This document shows, one piece after another, positions 1 through 11,439 of a stretch of DNA of 64,000 bases; position 1 is the first letter of the stretch; each line of letters opens with the position of its first letter. The position numbers were made by a program, and so were the translations under genes. Source of the stretch: Bacillus sp. AFS015802 (GTDB taxonomy: Bacteria > Bacillota > Bacilli > Bacillales > Bacillaceae_B); NCBI RefSeq assembly GCF_002561455.1, contig NZ_NTUP01000059.1:92446-156445 (forward strand). Reading direction: 5' to 3'. Under the pieces are notes generated by a model, which was not told the DNA's origin, made no database searches, and saw nothing but the letters and a program-made list of their open reading frames with translations.

Positions 1-492
1 GGCCGCAATCGAAGAGAAGACATCCGAACGATGCTCGTATGCATTTACAATCAATGCATCACTCTTTATCCTTTTACCCAATCGATATTTGTATTGAAAC
101 ATTGCTTCTTTCACAACGATGGAGATGATGACAGCATAGATCGCAATCGCTGTCGGAGGAGAGAGCGGGTGAAAGAAGGATTCAATCGATGATTTCCCGA
201 TTTCAATTCCCACAAGGAATAACAGGACAGCCACGATGATTGCGGCGATGGACTCAGCCTTCCCATGACCGTAGGGATGGTCCTTATCCGGGGGCTGCTT
301 GGCGGCACGCAGGCCGATAAAGACGGCAAGGGATCCTGCTACATCCGATGCTGAGTGGACCGCATCTGCAATGAGCGCCCTACTATTTCCTAAAATACCG
401 GCGGTCCACTTGATAATGGCCAGTGCAATATTGCCTACCACGCCGACCATGGCAGCGAACTCCGCTTTCTTAAAACGATCTTCATGATTCAT
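1..492 (-). CDS. cation diffusion facilitator (CDF) transporter, C-terminus beyond window
   Basis: Only the first 164 codons are inside the window; the gene runs off the left edge, so this is a boundary effect and not a pseudogene. The start ATG at 492 follows a GGGAGG ribosome site. The visible part has several hydrophobic segments and the CDF metal-site motifs: ADAVHSASD near residue 40 and EHRSDVFSS near residue 155, each giving the HxxxD pair that binds the transported divalent metal (Zn, Mn or Fe) in this family. CDF proteins are dimeric metal/proton antiporters of the cytoplasmic membrane. Substrate cannot be assigned from the fragment. Confidence 0.9.
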   Translation of the reverse strand, partial: MNHEDRFKKAEFAAMVGVVGNIALAIIKWTAGILGNSRALIADAVHSASDVAGSLAVFIGLRAAKQPPDKDHPYGHGKAESIAAIIVAVLLFLVGIEIGKSSIESFFHPLSPPTAIAIYAVIISIVVKEAMFQYKYRLGKRIKSDALIVNAYEHRSDVFSSIAA

Positions 493-535
493 TCGTGTCG
501 CCTCCCTTAGAACTCTTATTATTGTAACCCAATGC

Positions 536-590
536 CGTAAAAAAACAAAAAAGAATAGGTCCGGGAAGAGACACTCCCCGGACCTATTAT
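536..590 (-). terminator. Rho-independent terminator after secDF
   Basis: A 12-bp stem (AATAGGTCCGGG pairing with CCCGGACCTATT, 554-588) is followed on the minus strand by a T-rich tract (CTTTTTTGTTTTTTT). It sits just downstream of the secDF stop codon. Confidence 0.85.
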
Positions 591-595
591 CAGGT

Positions 596-2860
596 TTATA
601 CCTGTGGTTCATCCGACCACGTTTTCTTTTCTTTTACGGTTTTGATCGTACCTTTTTTCTTCAGTTCCTTCTTCTTCATCACCAGCCATACCTGGGAAGC
701 AATGAATACGGAAGAATACGTACCTGAAATCAATCCGACCAATAAAGCGATGGAGAAGTTGCGGATGGATTCACTTCCGAAGATCATGAGTGCAATGACC
801 GTGAACACGACAGTCAATACCGTATTCACTGAACGGCCCATCGTTTGTCTGATACTTTGGTTCACTACCTCTTCAATGTCTTTATCCGTCTTCAGGCGAC
901 GCTTCTTATGAAGATTTTCACGTAGCCTGTCGAAAGTAACGATCGTATCATTGATCGAATAACCGACAATCGTCAGCACGGCTGCAATGAATGTGATATC
1001 CACTTCAAGCCTTGTCAAGCTGAAGAACGCAATGATAAAGAATGCATCATGCAGGAGGGCAAGGATCGCTCCAAGCGCCATTCTCCATTCGAAGCGGAGC
1101 GTCACATAAATGATAATCCCGACAGAAGCAATCGCCACAGCGATCATGGCGTTCTGGGCGAGTTCCTTCCCGATGACGGGAGATACGGTACTGATGCTAG
1201 GCTCTGCTCCATAAAGCTTATTGAAGTGATCCTTCAGCTTGGCAATATCATCTTTATTCAAGTCATCCTTATAGCGGACAACAGCAATATTTTCTTTGTC
1301 CCCTGAAATGACCACGTCATCAGAAGGAAGTTTTATTTCTTTCAGTTCATCTTTGACCTGTTCTGTCTTCAGGGACTGATCAGCCAGGATTTCCATACGG
1401 GAACCACTGACAAAGTCGATGCCAAGATTCAATCTGAAGATGGCAAGGATGATGATCCCCGCTGTGATGAGGACAGCTGACAGCGTAAAGAATTTCTTGC
1501 GCTGGGCAGCAAAATCAAATCGGTCGAAACGGGTAGGCAGATCCAGTGTATCGTAGTTCTCTGCCAGATCCTTGATTTCGGATTTTTTGACGCCGAACCA
1601 GCCCGGCTTTTTGTTAAAGATACGACTGTTGACCCATAGGCCAAGTAATAGACGGGAGCCCCAGACGGCTGTGATGAAGCTTGTCAGGATACTGACGATC
1701 AGCATCGTCGCAAATCCTCTGACCGAACTTGTCCCATAGAAGAATAGGACGGTCGCTGCGAGGATCGTCGTCACGTTCGCATCGAGGATCGTTAAGAATG
1801 ATGATTTATTACCGGCCTGGAATGCAGAACGAATCGGTTTTCCGACGCGCATCTCTTCCTTGATCCGTTCATAGGTGATGATATTGGCATCAACGGCCAT
1901 CCCGACACCGAGGATAAGCGCTGCGATTCCCGGCAGGGTCAGGACCCCGTTCATCATGTCGAAAATCAACAGGATCAAGTAAATGTAAACAGAGAGGGTG
2001 ATCGTTGCGATCAGTCCCGGGAAGCGGTAATACGCAATCATGAATAAGAAGATGATCGCGATCCCGATGATCCCCGCTGTCACGGTTTTATCCAGTGCCT
2101 GCTGACCGAATTGGGCTCCAACGGATGTCGAATATATTTCATCCAGTTTGACCGGAAGTGCCCCTGCATTCAAGAGCGACGCCAGATTCTGGGCACGCTC
2201 GACTGTGAAGTTCCCTTCGATGATGACTTCATCGGAGTTGATCGGCTGCCTTACAGCAGGATCCGATAAGAATTTCGGGTCTTCTTTCCCCGCTTCCGCT
2301 TTATAGGAATCTTTTCCTTCCTCGAAATCAAGCCAGATGACCAGCTGATTCTGGGGAGCCATGGCAGTTATTTCTTTCGTTAATTCATAGAATTTTTCAC
2401 GATCTTTTAACTTTAAAGAAACGATCGGATTGTTTTTGTCATCAAACGTTTGTTTCGCAGATCCCGACACAATATCCGATCCATCCAGACGGACTTTATC
2501 GTTTACGTCACGGAACGTCAGATTGGCTTGAGTGGAGAGGATTTCCCTTGCTTCGTTCTGGTCCTCCACCCCGGCAAGTTGAACCCGGATCCGGTTCCCG
2601 TCTTCGATTTGGATATTCGGTTCACTGACACCCAGCACGTTAATACGCTTGTCCAGTGCGTCGGCTGTATTGGCGACGGTTTCCTTCGTGATTTCCTGAC
2701 CTTTTTTGATCGGCTGGACTTCATAAAGGACTTCAAACCCGCCCTGCAGGTCCAATCCCAGTTTAATGTTATCTACAATACTCTTCGTTGTTCCTCCCAT
2801 AGTACCTGCAAGTAATACCACAAGTATAAAGAAGGCAATTATTCGGCCACGCTTTACCAT
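596..2860 (-). CDS. secDF: protein translocase subunit SecDF (fused SecD-SecF)
   Basis: Accessory subunit of the Sec preprotein translocase; uses the proton gradient to help pull exported proteins across the cytoplasmic membrane. At 754 aa it is the SecD-SecF fusion typical of Bacillus (about 740 aa). An N-terminal membrane anchor (residues 6-25) precedes the large extracellular P1 region. Two six-helix RND-like halves follow, carrying the paired signatures AVDANIITYERIKEE (SecD half) and GYSINDTIVTFDR (SecF half). The start is supported by an AGGAGG site. It has its own SigmaA-like promoter and a strong terminator, so it is probably monocistronic. Confidence 0.97.
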   Translation of the reverse strand: MVKRGRIIAFFILVVLLAGTMGGTTKSIVDNIKLGLDLQGGFEVLYEVQPIKKGQEITKETVANTADALDKRINVLGVSEPNIQIEDGNRIRVQLAGVEDQNEAREILSTQANLTFRDVNDKVRLDGSDIVSGSAKQTFDDKNNPIVSLKLKDREKFYELTKEITAMAPQNQLVIWLDFEEGKDSYKAEAGKEDPKFLSDPAVRQPINSDEVIIEGNFTVERAQNLASLLNAGALPVKLDEIYSTSVGAQFGQQALDKTVTAGIIGIAIIFLFMIAYYRFPGLIATITLSVYIYLILLIFDMMNGVLTLPGIAALILGVGMAVDANIITYERIKEEMRVGKPIRSAFQAGNKSSFLTILDANVTTILAATVLFFYGTSSVRGFATMLIVSILTSFITAVWGSRLLLGLWVNSRIFNKKPGWFGVKKSEIKDLAENYDTLDLPTRFDRFDFAAQRKKFFTLSAVLITAGIIILAIFRLNLGIDFVSGSRMEILADQSLKTEQVKDELKEIKLPSDDVVISGDKENIAVVRYKDDLNKDDIAKLKDHFNKLYGAEPSISTVSPVIGKELAQNAMIAVAIASVGIIIYVTLRFEWRMALGAILALLHDAFFIIAFFSLTRLEVDITFIAAVLTIVGYSINDTIVTFDRLRENLHKKRRLKTDKDIEEVVNQSIRQTMGRSVNTVLTVVFTVIALMIFGSESIRNFSIALLVGLISGTYSSVFIASQVWLVMKKKELKKKGTIKTVKEKKTWSDEPQV

Positions 2861-2948
2861 TATGTATAGATCCTCCTTGCCGTTTTAAAAACCATACGAA
2901 CTATGTGCTTCAAAAAGTAATATAATTCCTGAATTCTTCAACATTATC

Positions 2949-2977
2949 ATTATCTACGAGAAAGAAAAGAGTGTCAA
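2949..2977 (-). promoter_or_regulatory. SigmaA-type promoter for secDF
   Basis: On the minus strand TTGACA (2972-2977) is separated by 17 bp from GATAAT (2949-2954), about 90 bp upstream of the secDF start. The match to the vegetative consensus is near perfect; use in vivo is inferred. Confidence 0.75.
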
Positions 2978-2989
2978 TTTCTTTTCAGG

Positions 2990-3310
2990 CTATTTTCCAT
3001 TCTTATTGGGACGAAGAAGCTCATTCAACTCCTCTTCATTCACTTCGGCAAACCAGTTGGGAGACCTGTAGGCTTCGATGGTTTCAAAGCTCATATACTC
3101 CCCGGGCTTGACCGTCAGTACATCACTCACCAATTGAAAGAATTTCACATCCACCTCGGGTTTCTTCCATTTTTTCTTCGTTAAGTAGGCCCATAGGCGG
3201 TCAGTGTCTGCCTTTCCGTAGCCAAACACTTCGAATTCTTCTACTTTGCTAACAAGCGCTGGTACTAATGATTCATAAAAACGGTCATAAGGATGCTGAT
3301 TATTCTTCAT
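2990..3310 (-). CDS. comN: post-transcriptional regulator ComN
   Basis: Small acidic 106-aa protein without membrane segments or signal peptide, matching the ComN (YrzD) family in size, sequence character and position between secDF and spoVB. In B. subtilis ComN acts post-transcriptionally on the comEA competence message. The assignment rests on synteny and family resemblance (N-terminal YDRFYESLVPALVSKVEEF; later VSDVLTVKPGEYMSFE). The start ATG at 3310 has a GGGGA tract almost abutting it, so the ribosome site is imperfect. It is divergent from spoVB across about 125 bp. Confidence 0.8.
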   Translation of the reverse strand: MKNNQHPYDRFYESLVPALVSKVEEFEVFGYGKADTDRLWAYLTKKKWKKPEVDVKFFQLVSDVLTVKPGEYMSFETIEAYRSPNWFAEVNEEELNELLRPNKNGK

Positions 3311-3361
3311 TCCCCGTTCACCCCATCTGGGCTATATTTAGCCGGAATTATTCACTACTTG

Positions 3362-3392
3362 TCATGCTTTGTCCACCCTTGTGCATATACAT
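3362..3392 (+). promoter_or_regulatory. possible SigmaE-type promoter for spoVB
   Basis: TCATGCT (3362-3368) and CATATACAT (3384-3392) lie about 15 bp apart upstream of spoVB and resemble the SigmaE -35 and -10 elements, but with mismatches. spoVB belongs to the SigmaE regulon in B. subtilis; the match here is weak. Confidence 0.35.
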
Positions 3393-3435
3393 CATTGTAT
3401 ACGATTATACCAATTTTGAGAAGGCAGGGAATTTT

Positions 3436-4986
3436 ATGTCAAAATTTCTGAAAGGCACCATGATCTTAATGATGGCCGCCTTTATTACTAGAATATTAGG
3501 GTTTGTCAACAGGATTGTCGTCGCCAGATTCATCGGGGAAGAAGGCGTCGGTCTCTTTATGATGGCTTTCCCGACCCTCATACTCGTCATCACCATCACC
3601 CAAATGGGACTCCCGGTAGCCATCTCGAAAAATGTAGCAGAAGCGGAATCAAAGGGCGATATCCGAAAGGTAAAAAAAATATTGGTGGTCTCCCTGTCCA
3701 TCACCGTGGGGTTATCGATGATCTTCACCCCGGCACTCATCCTGCTTGCCCCATACTTAACAGACGTATTATTCACGGACGACCGGATCTATTATCCGCT
3801 GGTTGCCATCGCTCCGATCATCCCGATCGTCGCCATTTCTTCCGTCATCCGGGGCTACTTCCAGGGCAGGCAGAACATGAAACCATCCGCCTATTCCCAG
3901 GTCATCGAGCAGGTGGTGCGCATTACGCTGATTGCCGTCTTGACCAAGACCTTCCTTCCTTACGGGATCGAATATGCAGCAGCTGCTGCCATGGTGGCGT
4001 CGGTGCTTGGGGAACTCGCCTCCCTCCTTTATCTGTTCGCAAGCTTTAAGTTAAAGAAGAAGTTCAAGATCCGGCGCAATTTCTTTACATCGATCCGAAA
4101 TGGCCGGGAAACGTTCAACGAACTCATGAGCGTGGCCCTGCCGGCGACAGGCAGCAGAATGATCGGATCGATCGCATGGTTTTTTGAACCGATTGTGGTG
4201 GCCAATAGCCTTGCCATCGCCGGAGTGGCGGCGGGAATGGCGACGAAGCAGTACGGGTCCCTGACAGGATATGCCCTGCCCCTCCTGTTTCTTCCATCAT
4301 TCGTGACCCTTTCCTTATCTCAATCTCTTGTCCCGGCCATCAGTGAAGCCAACTCTCAAAAAAACTTCACTCTCATCGAACACAGACTTCAGCAGGCGCT
4401 CAGATTCTGTTTGATCACCGGCGGCATTTCCGTCGTCATTCTTTATGTGTATGCAAAGCCCCTCATGCAGGTCATGTACGGCAATGAAAACGGTGCAGGG
4501 TTCCTGATGATCATGGCGCCTTTCTTTTTATTCTATTACTATCAGGGGCCATTACAGGCCGTTCTGCAGGCATTGAATCTGGCGAGGGCCGCGATGATCA
4601 ACAGCTTGATCGGAGCCGTTGTCAAAACGGGCGTCATCTTTGTCCTCGCTTCACAGCCGGCATTCGGGATCAACGGTGCGGCACTCGGGATCGTCACAGG
4701 ATTCCTGCTTGTGACCCTGCTTCATTTCATGACCATCCTGAAGTATATCCCGATGACGATTTACGCACGGGATTATGTGAAAACGGTCCTTGTCCTATTG
4801 ATTACGGGTGTATGGGGCCACTTTTCGTATCTTTACTTATTCGCAGGTGAGTCCGCCGTCATCCGTTTACTATTCGGAGTCGTGACTTCCACGGTCATCT
4901 ACACCATTCTCTCCATCGCCCTGAAGCTTATCGTCAAAAGTGATCTTATCCGGATTCCGTTCATCCGGAGATTCATCACTCCATAG
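3436..4986 (+). CDS. spoVB: stage V sporulation protein B, polysaccharide/lipid flippase family
   Basis: A 516-aa multi-spanning membrane protein (about 14 predicted helices) of the MOP flippase superfamily, the family of MurJ and Wzx exporters. In B. subtilis SpoVB (518 aa) is needed for spore cortex synthesis, probably moving a peptidoglycan lipid precursor across the mother-cell-derived outer forespore membrane. I chose the ATG at 3436 because an AAGGCAGGGA ribosome site lies just upstream and the length then matches the family; the frame stays open to 3268, but that extension is unlike SpoVB. The start MSKFLKGTMILM and the segment GLPVAISKNVAEAE near residue 70 are typical. Confidence 0.95.
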   Translation: MSKFLKGTMILMMAAFITRILGFVNRIVVARFIGEEGVGLFMMAFPTLILVITITQMGLPVAISKNVAEAESKGDIRKVKKILVVSLSITVGLSMIFTPALILLAPYLTDVLFTDDRIYYPLVAIAPIIPIVAISSVIRGYFQGRQNMKPSAYSQVIEQVVRITLIAVLTKTFLPYGIEYAAAAAMVASVLGELASLLYLFASFKLKKKFKIRRNFFTSIRNGRETFNELMSVALPATGSRMIGSIAWFFEPIVVANSLAIAGVAAGMATKQYGSLTGYALPLLFLPSFVTLSLSQSLVPAISEANSQKNFTLIEHRLQQALRFCLITGGISVVILYVYAKPLMQVMYGNENGAGFLMIMAPFFLFYYYQGPLQAVLQALNLARAAMINSLIGAVVKTGVIFVLASQPAFGINGAALGIVTGFLLVTLLHFMTILKYIPMTIYARDYVKTVLVLLITGVWGHFSYLYLFAGESAVIRLLFGVVTSTVIYTILSIALKLIVKSDLIRIPFIRRFITP

Positions 4987-4995
4987 TCTCTCCCA

Positions 4996-5035
4996 TAAAA
5001 AATACTCCTTAACAAATGTTCAGGAGTATTTTTTA
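4996..5035. terminator. bidirectional terminator between spoVB and yrbG
   Basis: AAAAATACTCCT and AGGAGTATTTTT form a 12-bp stem around a short loop, with A and T tracts on both sides. It can therefore serve the convergent spoVB and yrbG transcripts. Confidence 0.85.
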
Positions 5036-5680
5036 TGAATGATTTTTTTCATCGATATAAAACTGCCCGTTTTGAAAGCTGCAGAAGGAGATTTCCTGGA
5101 TGTTTTTGAAGCCGCGTTCCCTCAGTTCTTTTCGCAGCCAGAAGGATGTTTTTCCGATCATGTCCAGATGCGTTGTTTGGACCTGTCCATCGAGAATCAG
5201 CGGCAGGGTCAGGGAATGCGGAGACTTTTTATCTTTCTTTAATACAGAGAGTTTCCCCGAAGGCTCTAAAATGGCGAACTCTACATCTGCAAGATTAAAG
5301 ATATCTTTTTCTCTTAATTGAAGGAGTAAATCGTCATAATTGTATCGCTGTTTCTTCATCGCTCTGTCGTCGATTTTCCCGTTATGAATGATGACGGTGG
5401 GCTTTCCGTCCAGCAGCTCCCGGAAGGACTTGGACCTGAGGGAAAACCATGCAAAGAGGATCTGTACGAGGACGATGACCCCCATGGGAAGCACCGTATG
5501 AATGATCGGATCATCCGGCTGTTCAATCGCCATGACCGCCATCTCGGCAATCATCATGAAGACGACGAGATCCAGTATGCTTAATTCTCCGATCTCCCTC
5601 TTCCCCATGACCCGGAATATAAAGATGATTAAAAAATATAGAAAAAGAGTGCGTAAAATGATGATGAAATATTCCTCCAC
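5033..5680 (-). CDS. yrbG: DUF421-family membrane protein (YrbG)
   Basis: 215-aa protein with three N-terminal membrane helices (about residues 5-80) containing MGKREIGELSILD, followed by a soluble alpha/beta C-terminal half with GKPTVIIHNGKID near residue 95. This is the DUF421 architecture shared by the YetF and YdfR proteins. The family has no settled biochemical function. A GTG start at 5680 is preferred: it follows a GGGAGGG ribosome site by 7 nt and gives the expected length. An upstream ATG at 5707 lies before that site. It converges with spoVB, as in B. subtilis. Confidence 0.85.
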   Translation of the reverse strand: MEEYFIIILRTLFLYFLIIFIFRVMGKREIGELSILDLVVFMMIAEMAVMAIEQPDDPIIHTVLPMGVIVLVQILFAWFSLRSKSFRELLDGKPTVIIHNGKIDDRAMKKQRYNYDDLLLQLREKDIFNLADVEFAILEPSGKLSVLKKDKKSPHSLTLPLILDGQVQTTHLDMIGKTSFWLRKELRERGFKNIQEISFCSFQNGQFYIDEKNHS

Positions 5681-5749
5681 TACTTTTCCCTCCCATACAC
5701 ATGTCATTATGTAGTATCGACAGAAGGAGAAATTTAATCGGAGGAATAT

Positions 5750-7045
5750 TTACCCACCCATAAACGGGCGGATGTACTTAAAGTAAACGTAGACGGTGGA
5801 AACGGCAAGGGAAATGATGGTGACGGGGACACCGATCAGTAAATAGTGGTGAAATTTAATATGTACATTTTCCTTGGATGCAAGTCCAGCAATGACGAGA
5901 TTTGAAGAAGAACCGAGAAGTGTGCCGTTCCCGCCAAGGCAGGCACCAAGAGCCAATGACCACCATAATGGATCCATATTGACCATCCCGAATTCACCGA
6001 ATTCCTGGATGACGGGAATCATCGCCGCAACAAACGGAATATTATCGACCACCGCAGACAATATGCCCGTTCCCCACAGGATCACAAAGGCCGTTTTCTT
6101 CATATCCCCATCGGTTGCACGCAGGATCTCACGGGCGATTTCATCGATGAAGCCCGCTTCTTCGATTCCTCCGACAAGAAGGAACAGACCCATGAAGAAA
6201 AACAGTGTCCCCCACTCCACCTCCCTCAAAATCTTCTCGGGAGGATAAATCTTCTCAAGGAGCAGCATGAGCAGAACGGCACCGGCTAGTGATACCGTCG
6301 TCACATCCAAATGAAACACCGGATACACGGAAAAGCCCACCAGCACCAATCCCAGGACGAACATGGACTGGAGCAATCCGTTGTTTTTCTTTAAGTAACC
6401 TTTAGGGTCGATCCCTTTCAGAAGCAGTTTCCTGTCTTCTTTCACATGAAGGACTTCCCTGTACAGAACACACATGATCAGTAGCGTCACTCCGTAAACC
6501 ATCAACACGACAGGCAGCAGATTTTCAAGAAAGGCATTGAATGTAAAGTGCTTCACGGCCTGGCCGATCATCATATTCGGGGGATCACCGATCAGGGTGG
6601 CCGTCCCCCCTATATTACAGGCGAGGATCGTCATGATCAAAAAAGGGATGGGCGGCAGTTCAAGAAGCCTGGTCAATTTGAATAGAATCGGAACGAGCAG
6701 CATGGCGATGGTGACATTCGCCAAGAAGGCGGATCCCACGGCTGCGAGGGAGGAGAACAGGATGAGGAGTGCCAGTCCATTCCCATTCACCCATTGAGCG
6801 ATCCGAATGGCGACATACTCGAACACCCCCGTTTTGCTCGTGATCGTGACGATCAGCATCATGGAAAACAGAAGCGTGATCGTTTTCCAATCGATATACG
6901 TAAACAGGGCCTTTTCGATGGGAAAAGCCCCTATTAATAGCATGGCGACTCCACCGGTCATGGCAGCGAGCACCCGATTCCACTTCTCGGTCATTAACAA
7001 AATATATACAGAAACGAACACGATCAATACCATCAACGGAGACAT
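5750..7045 (-). CDS. ArsB/NhaD-superfamily ion permease
   Basis: 431-aa integral membrane protein with about 11-12 hydrophobic helices. Motifs such as ANVTIAMLLVPI and NIGGTATLIGDPPN near residue 145, and a second half with VVDNIPFVAAMIPV and LGGNGTLLGSSSN, form the inverted repeat of two clefts seen in the ion-transporter superfamily (ArsB, NhaD, CitM, YbiR). The substrate could be an anion such as arsenite, a dicarboxylate, or sodium; sequence alone does not decide. ATG 7045 is preferred over the GTG at 7051 on ribosome-site spacing (GGAG). The gene breaks the otherwise B. subtilis-like yrbG-yrzE order and is probably an accessory insertion. Confidence 0.8.
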   Translation of the reverse strand: MSPLMVLIVFVSVYILLMTEKWNRVLAAMTGGVAMLLIGAFPIEKALFTYIDWKTITLLFSMMLIVTITSKTGVFEYVAIRIAQWVNGNGLALLILFSSLAAVGSAFLANVTIAMLLVPILFKLTRLLELPPIPFLIMTILACNIGGTATLIGDPPNMMIGQAVKHFTFNAFLENLLPVVLMVYGVTLLIMCVLYREVLHVKEDRKLLLKGIDPKGYLKKNNGLLQSMFVLGLVLVGFSVYPVFHLDVTTVSLAGAVLLMLLLEKIYPPEKILREVEWGTLFFFMGLFLLVGGIEEAGFIDEIAREILRATDGDMKKTAFVILWGTGILSAVVDNIPFVAAMIPVIQEFGEFGMVNMDPLWWSLALGACLGGNGTLLGSSSNLVIAGLASKENVHIKFHHYLLIGVPVTIISLAVSTVYVYFKYIRPFMGG

Positions 7046-7206
7046 GGTCACTCACTCCTTATCCTCCAGGAAGTTTCATACTAGTCTATGAGGCTTGACC
7101 ACGGAAAATTTCTAGTCTTTTTTCAGAAGACGGGGAATATGCTTGTACTAATACGGAATAAAATTATTGAGATAGAAGGGAGAGGACCGTCATCGAAGCA
7201 AAAAAA

Positions 7207-7578
7207 ATGGGTGGTGCCGTTCTGTACGGAACCACCACCATATTTGTCATAGCGATTGTCGCAAGCTTATTATTCTCTTTGCTGCTCCGGTTTACCGATC
7301 TTACTGAAAACTCCATCACATTGTTTGTCACGATCATATCGTTTCTTTCGTTATTTGTTGGTGGATTCATGTCAGGTGGAAAAGGAAAGACGAAAGGATG
7401 GGTGCTTGGAGGGTCGACAGGACTCATTTACACTCTGGTGATTTTCTTATTTCAATACCTGGGATACGATAGCCTGTTCTCAATGGAACAGCTCATCTAC
7501 CACGGCTGCTACATCCTCACAGCCATGATGGGCGGGATCCTTGGTGTCAATTTGAGTGGCAGTCCAAGGGAAAGCTAG
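7207..7578 (+). CDS. yrzE: TIGR04086-family membrane protein (YrzE-like)
   Basis: 123-aa protein with four hydrophobic helices and glycine-rich turns (GGFMSGGKGKTKGW near residue 60). Size, composition and position before yajC fit the TIGR04086/YrzE family, whose function is unknown. The listed ATG lies 21 nt from the only good ribosome site (GGGAGAGG, 7178-7185). The only codon at a proper distance is ATC at 7192, in frame five codons upstream (giving an IEAKKM start), so initiation at a rare ATC codon is possible. A terminator follows directly. Confidence 0.75.
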   Translation: MGGAVLYGTTTIFVIAIVASLLFSLLLRFTDLTENSITLFVTIISFLSLFVGGFMSGGKGKTKGWVLGGSTGLIYTLVIFLFQYLGYDSLFSMEQLIYHGCYILTAMMGGILGVNLSGSPRES

Positions 7579-7591
7579 TTCATCCATAAAT

Positions 7592-7648
7592 AAAAAAAGG
7601 GTCCCTCCCAACGTGCCTTGGCACTTTTACAGGAGGAACCCTTTTTTA
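7592..7648. terminator. bidirectional terminator between yrzE and yajC
   Basis: AAAAAAGGGTCCCTCC pairs with GGAGGAACCCTTTTTT around a loop that itself contains GTGCC/GGCAC. T tracts on both strands suit the convergent yrzE and yajC transcripts. Confidence 0.85.
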
Positions 7649-7921
7649 TTATACCTGCTCTGCTCTAACGACTTCCCTGATCGCATTGCGATCATATGTA
7701 AGACGGCTGCCGTCACCACACAGGATGACTACTTTACCTTCTTCGATGGCATCGATCGATCCGTGTAAACCGCCAATCGTGATGATTCTATCACCCTTCG
7801 CAAGCTCATTTTGCATTTTTGAGATCGCTTTTTGACGCTTTTGCTGAGGACGGATCAGTAAAAAGTAAAACAGAACGAACATTAATATTAAAGGTAGTAT
7901 TGTTCCTAAACTTCCTCCCAT
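7649..7921 (-). CDS. yajC: preprotein translocase subunit YajC
   Basis: 90-aa protein with one N-terminal membrane helix (residues 6-22) followed by the family signature FLLIRPQQKRQKA and a short basic cytoplasmic domain with GDRIITIGGLHG. YajC associates with SecDF and SecYEG at the membrane. The start has a strong AGGAGGGG site. It is the last gene of the queA-tgt-yajC group, separated from tgt by about 40 bp. Confidence 0.95.
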   Translation of the reverse strand: MGGSLGTILPLILMFVLFYFLLIRPQQKRQKAISKMQNELAKGDRIITIGGLHGSIDAIEEGKVVILCGDGSRLTYDRNAIREVVRAEQV

Positions 7922-7964
7922 TCTTTATTCCCCTCCTTTCCATGATCTATTTATAGCATGCTTT

Positions 7965-10171
<2,207 letters not shown>

Positions 10172-10210
10172 AGTTCGTCACCTAGCTTATGTAAATCTCA
10201 CTCATGAGTC

Positions 10211-10417
10211 CTATTTGAATTTCCCGATGAAATAAAACACAACGGAAAGTATAACACTTAACAGAATAGAAGTCATAAGTGGAAAATAAAATGTCGCATT
10301 TTCTTTTTTGATGATAATATCACCAGGAAGCTTCCCTATTTTGATAAATTGCATCAGGAAGCCGATTACAAGAATGATTCCACCGATGATCATGACTATT
10401 TTAGGCAACCCCGTCAA
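10211..10417 (-). CDS. DUF2905 small membrane protein
   Basis: 68-aa protein with two membrane helices (about residues 5-25 and 45-63) around a conserved loop [23 protein letters not shown], the hallmark of DUF2905. Function unknown. The TTG start at 10417 overlaps the ruvB TGA stop (TTGA), so translation is probably coupled to ruvB. The family often sits next to ruvB in Bacillales. Confidence 0.85.
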   Translation of the reverse strand: MTGLPKIVMIIGGIILVIGFLMQFIKIGKLPGDIIIKKENATFYFPLMTSILLSVILSVVFYFIGKFK

Positions 10418-11415
10418 TTCTCCGGCACCTCCAGCTGGAAATGGTCATACACGAGATGGGTGACGACCCTCCCCCTTGGCGTCCTTTGGATGAATCCAAT
10501 CTGCAAAAGGTACGGTTCGTACACATCTTCAATCGTATGGGACTCCTCTCCGATGCTTGCGGCGATGGTATCGAGTCCCACAGGTCCTCCCCTGAAGCGT
10601 TCGATGATCCCTTTCAGGAGCTTATGGTCGATATGATCAAGACCGAGTTTATCGACCTGAAGAAGCTCGAGGGCTTCCCTTGACAGGGTGGTGGTGATAT
10701 CCCCATTTCCCTTCACCTGGGCAAAATCCCTCACCCTCCGAAGTAATCGATTGGCGATACGCGGTGTCCCTCTTGATCTCCGGGCCAACTCTTCAGAAGC
10801 CGTCGCTTCGATCTTCGTATTCAGGATGGCCGCGGTCCGCTGAACTATTTCGTTCAGCTGCTCTTCATTATAATATTCCAATCGGCATAATACACCAAAT
10901 CGATCCCGCAGCGGAGCCGATAATGCACCGGCACGGGTCGTCGCCCCCACCAGTGTGAAAGGGGGAAGATCCAAACGGACCGACCGTGCACTCGGACCAT
11001 TTCCGATCACGATATCCAGACAAAAGTCTTCCATCGCGGGATAAAGAACCTCCTCAATGGCCCGGGGCAACCGGTGGATTTCATCGATGAACAATACATC
11101 ACCGGGCTCGAGTGCCGTAAGCACTGCGGCCAGGTCCCCCGGTCTCTCGATGGCAGGACCTGACGTGGTGCGCAGGTTCACGCCCATCTCGTTTGCGATG
11201 ACGGCGGCAAGGGTCGTCTTACCCAACCCGGGCGGGCCGTAAAGGAGAACATGATCCAGGGTCTCCTGCCGCATCTTTGCCGCTTCGATGAAAACCTCAA
11301 GGTTATGCTTCACCTTATCTTGCCCAATATATTGTTTAATTGTCTGAGGACGCAAGGAATATTCAAAGGAATCTTCATTTAATTCTGATTCGCCGGATAC
11401 GATTCTGTCTTCCAT
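10414..11415 (-). CDS. ruvB: Holliday junction branch migration helicase RuvB
   Basis: 333-aa AAA+ ATPase that drives branch migration of recombination intermediates with RuvA. Seen directly: Walker [10 protein letters not shown] near residue 62, Walker B LFIDEIHR near residue 112, sensor-1 [18 protein letters not shown] near residue 160, and a C-terminal winged-helix region with [12 protein letters not shown] and PRGRVVTHL. The start follows an AGGAGG site. It lies 24 bp downstream of ruvA in the same operon. Confidence 0.98.
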   Translation of the reverse strand: MEDRIVSGESELNEDSFEYSLRPQTIKQYIGQDKVKHNLEVFIEAAKMRQETLDHVLLYGPPGLGKTTLAAVIANEMGVNLRTTSGPAIERPGDLAAVLTALEPGDVLFIDEIHRLPRAIEEVLYPAMEDFCLDIVIGNGPSARSVRLDLPPFTLVGATTRAGALSAPLRDRFGVLCRLEYYNEEQLNEIVQRTAAILNTKIEATASEELARRSRGTPRIANRLLRRVRDFAQVKGNGDITTTLSREALELLQVDKLGLDHIDHKLLKGIIERFRGGPVGLDTIAASIGEESHTIEDVYEPYLLQIGFIQRTPRGRVVTHLVYDHFQLEVPEN

Positions 11416-11439
11416 TTAGATTTCCTCCTTTCCTGGGAT

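Noticed and set aside
1..492. Truncated CDF transporter as a pseudogene
   Set aside because: The frame is open to the window edge with intact motifs; truncation is due to the window boundary.
6660..7055. 131-codon frame inside the ion permease gene
   Set aside because: It is in another frame of the same strand; the permease frame has clear family motifs.
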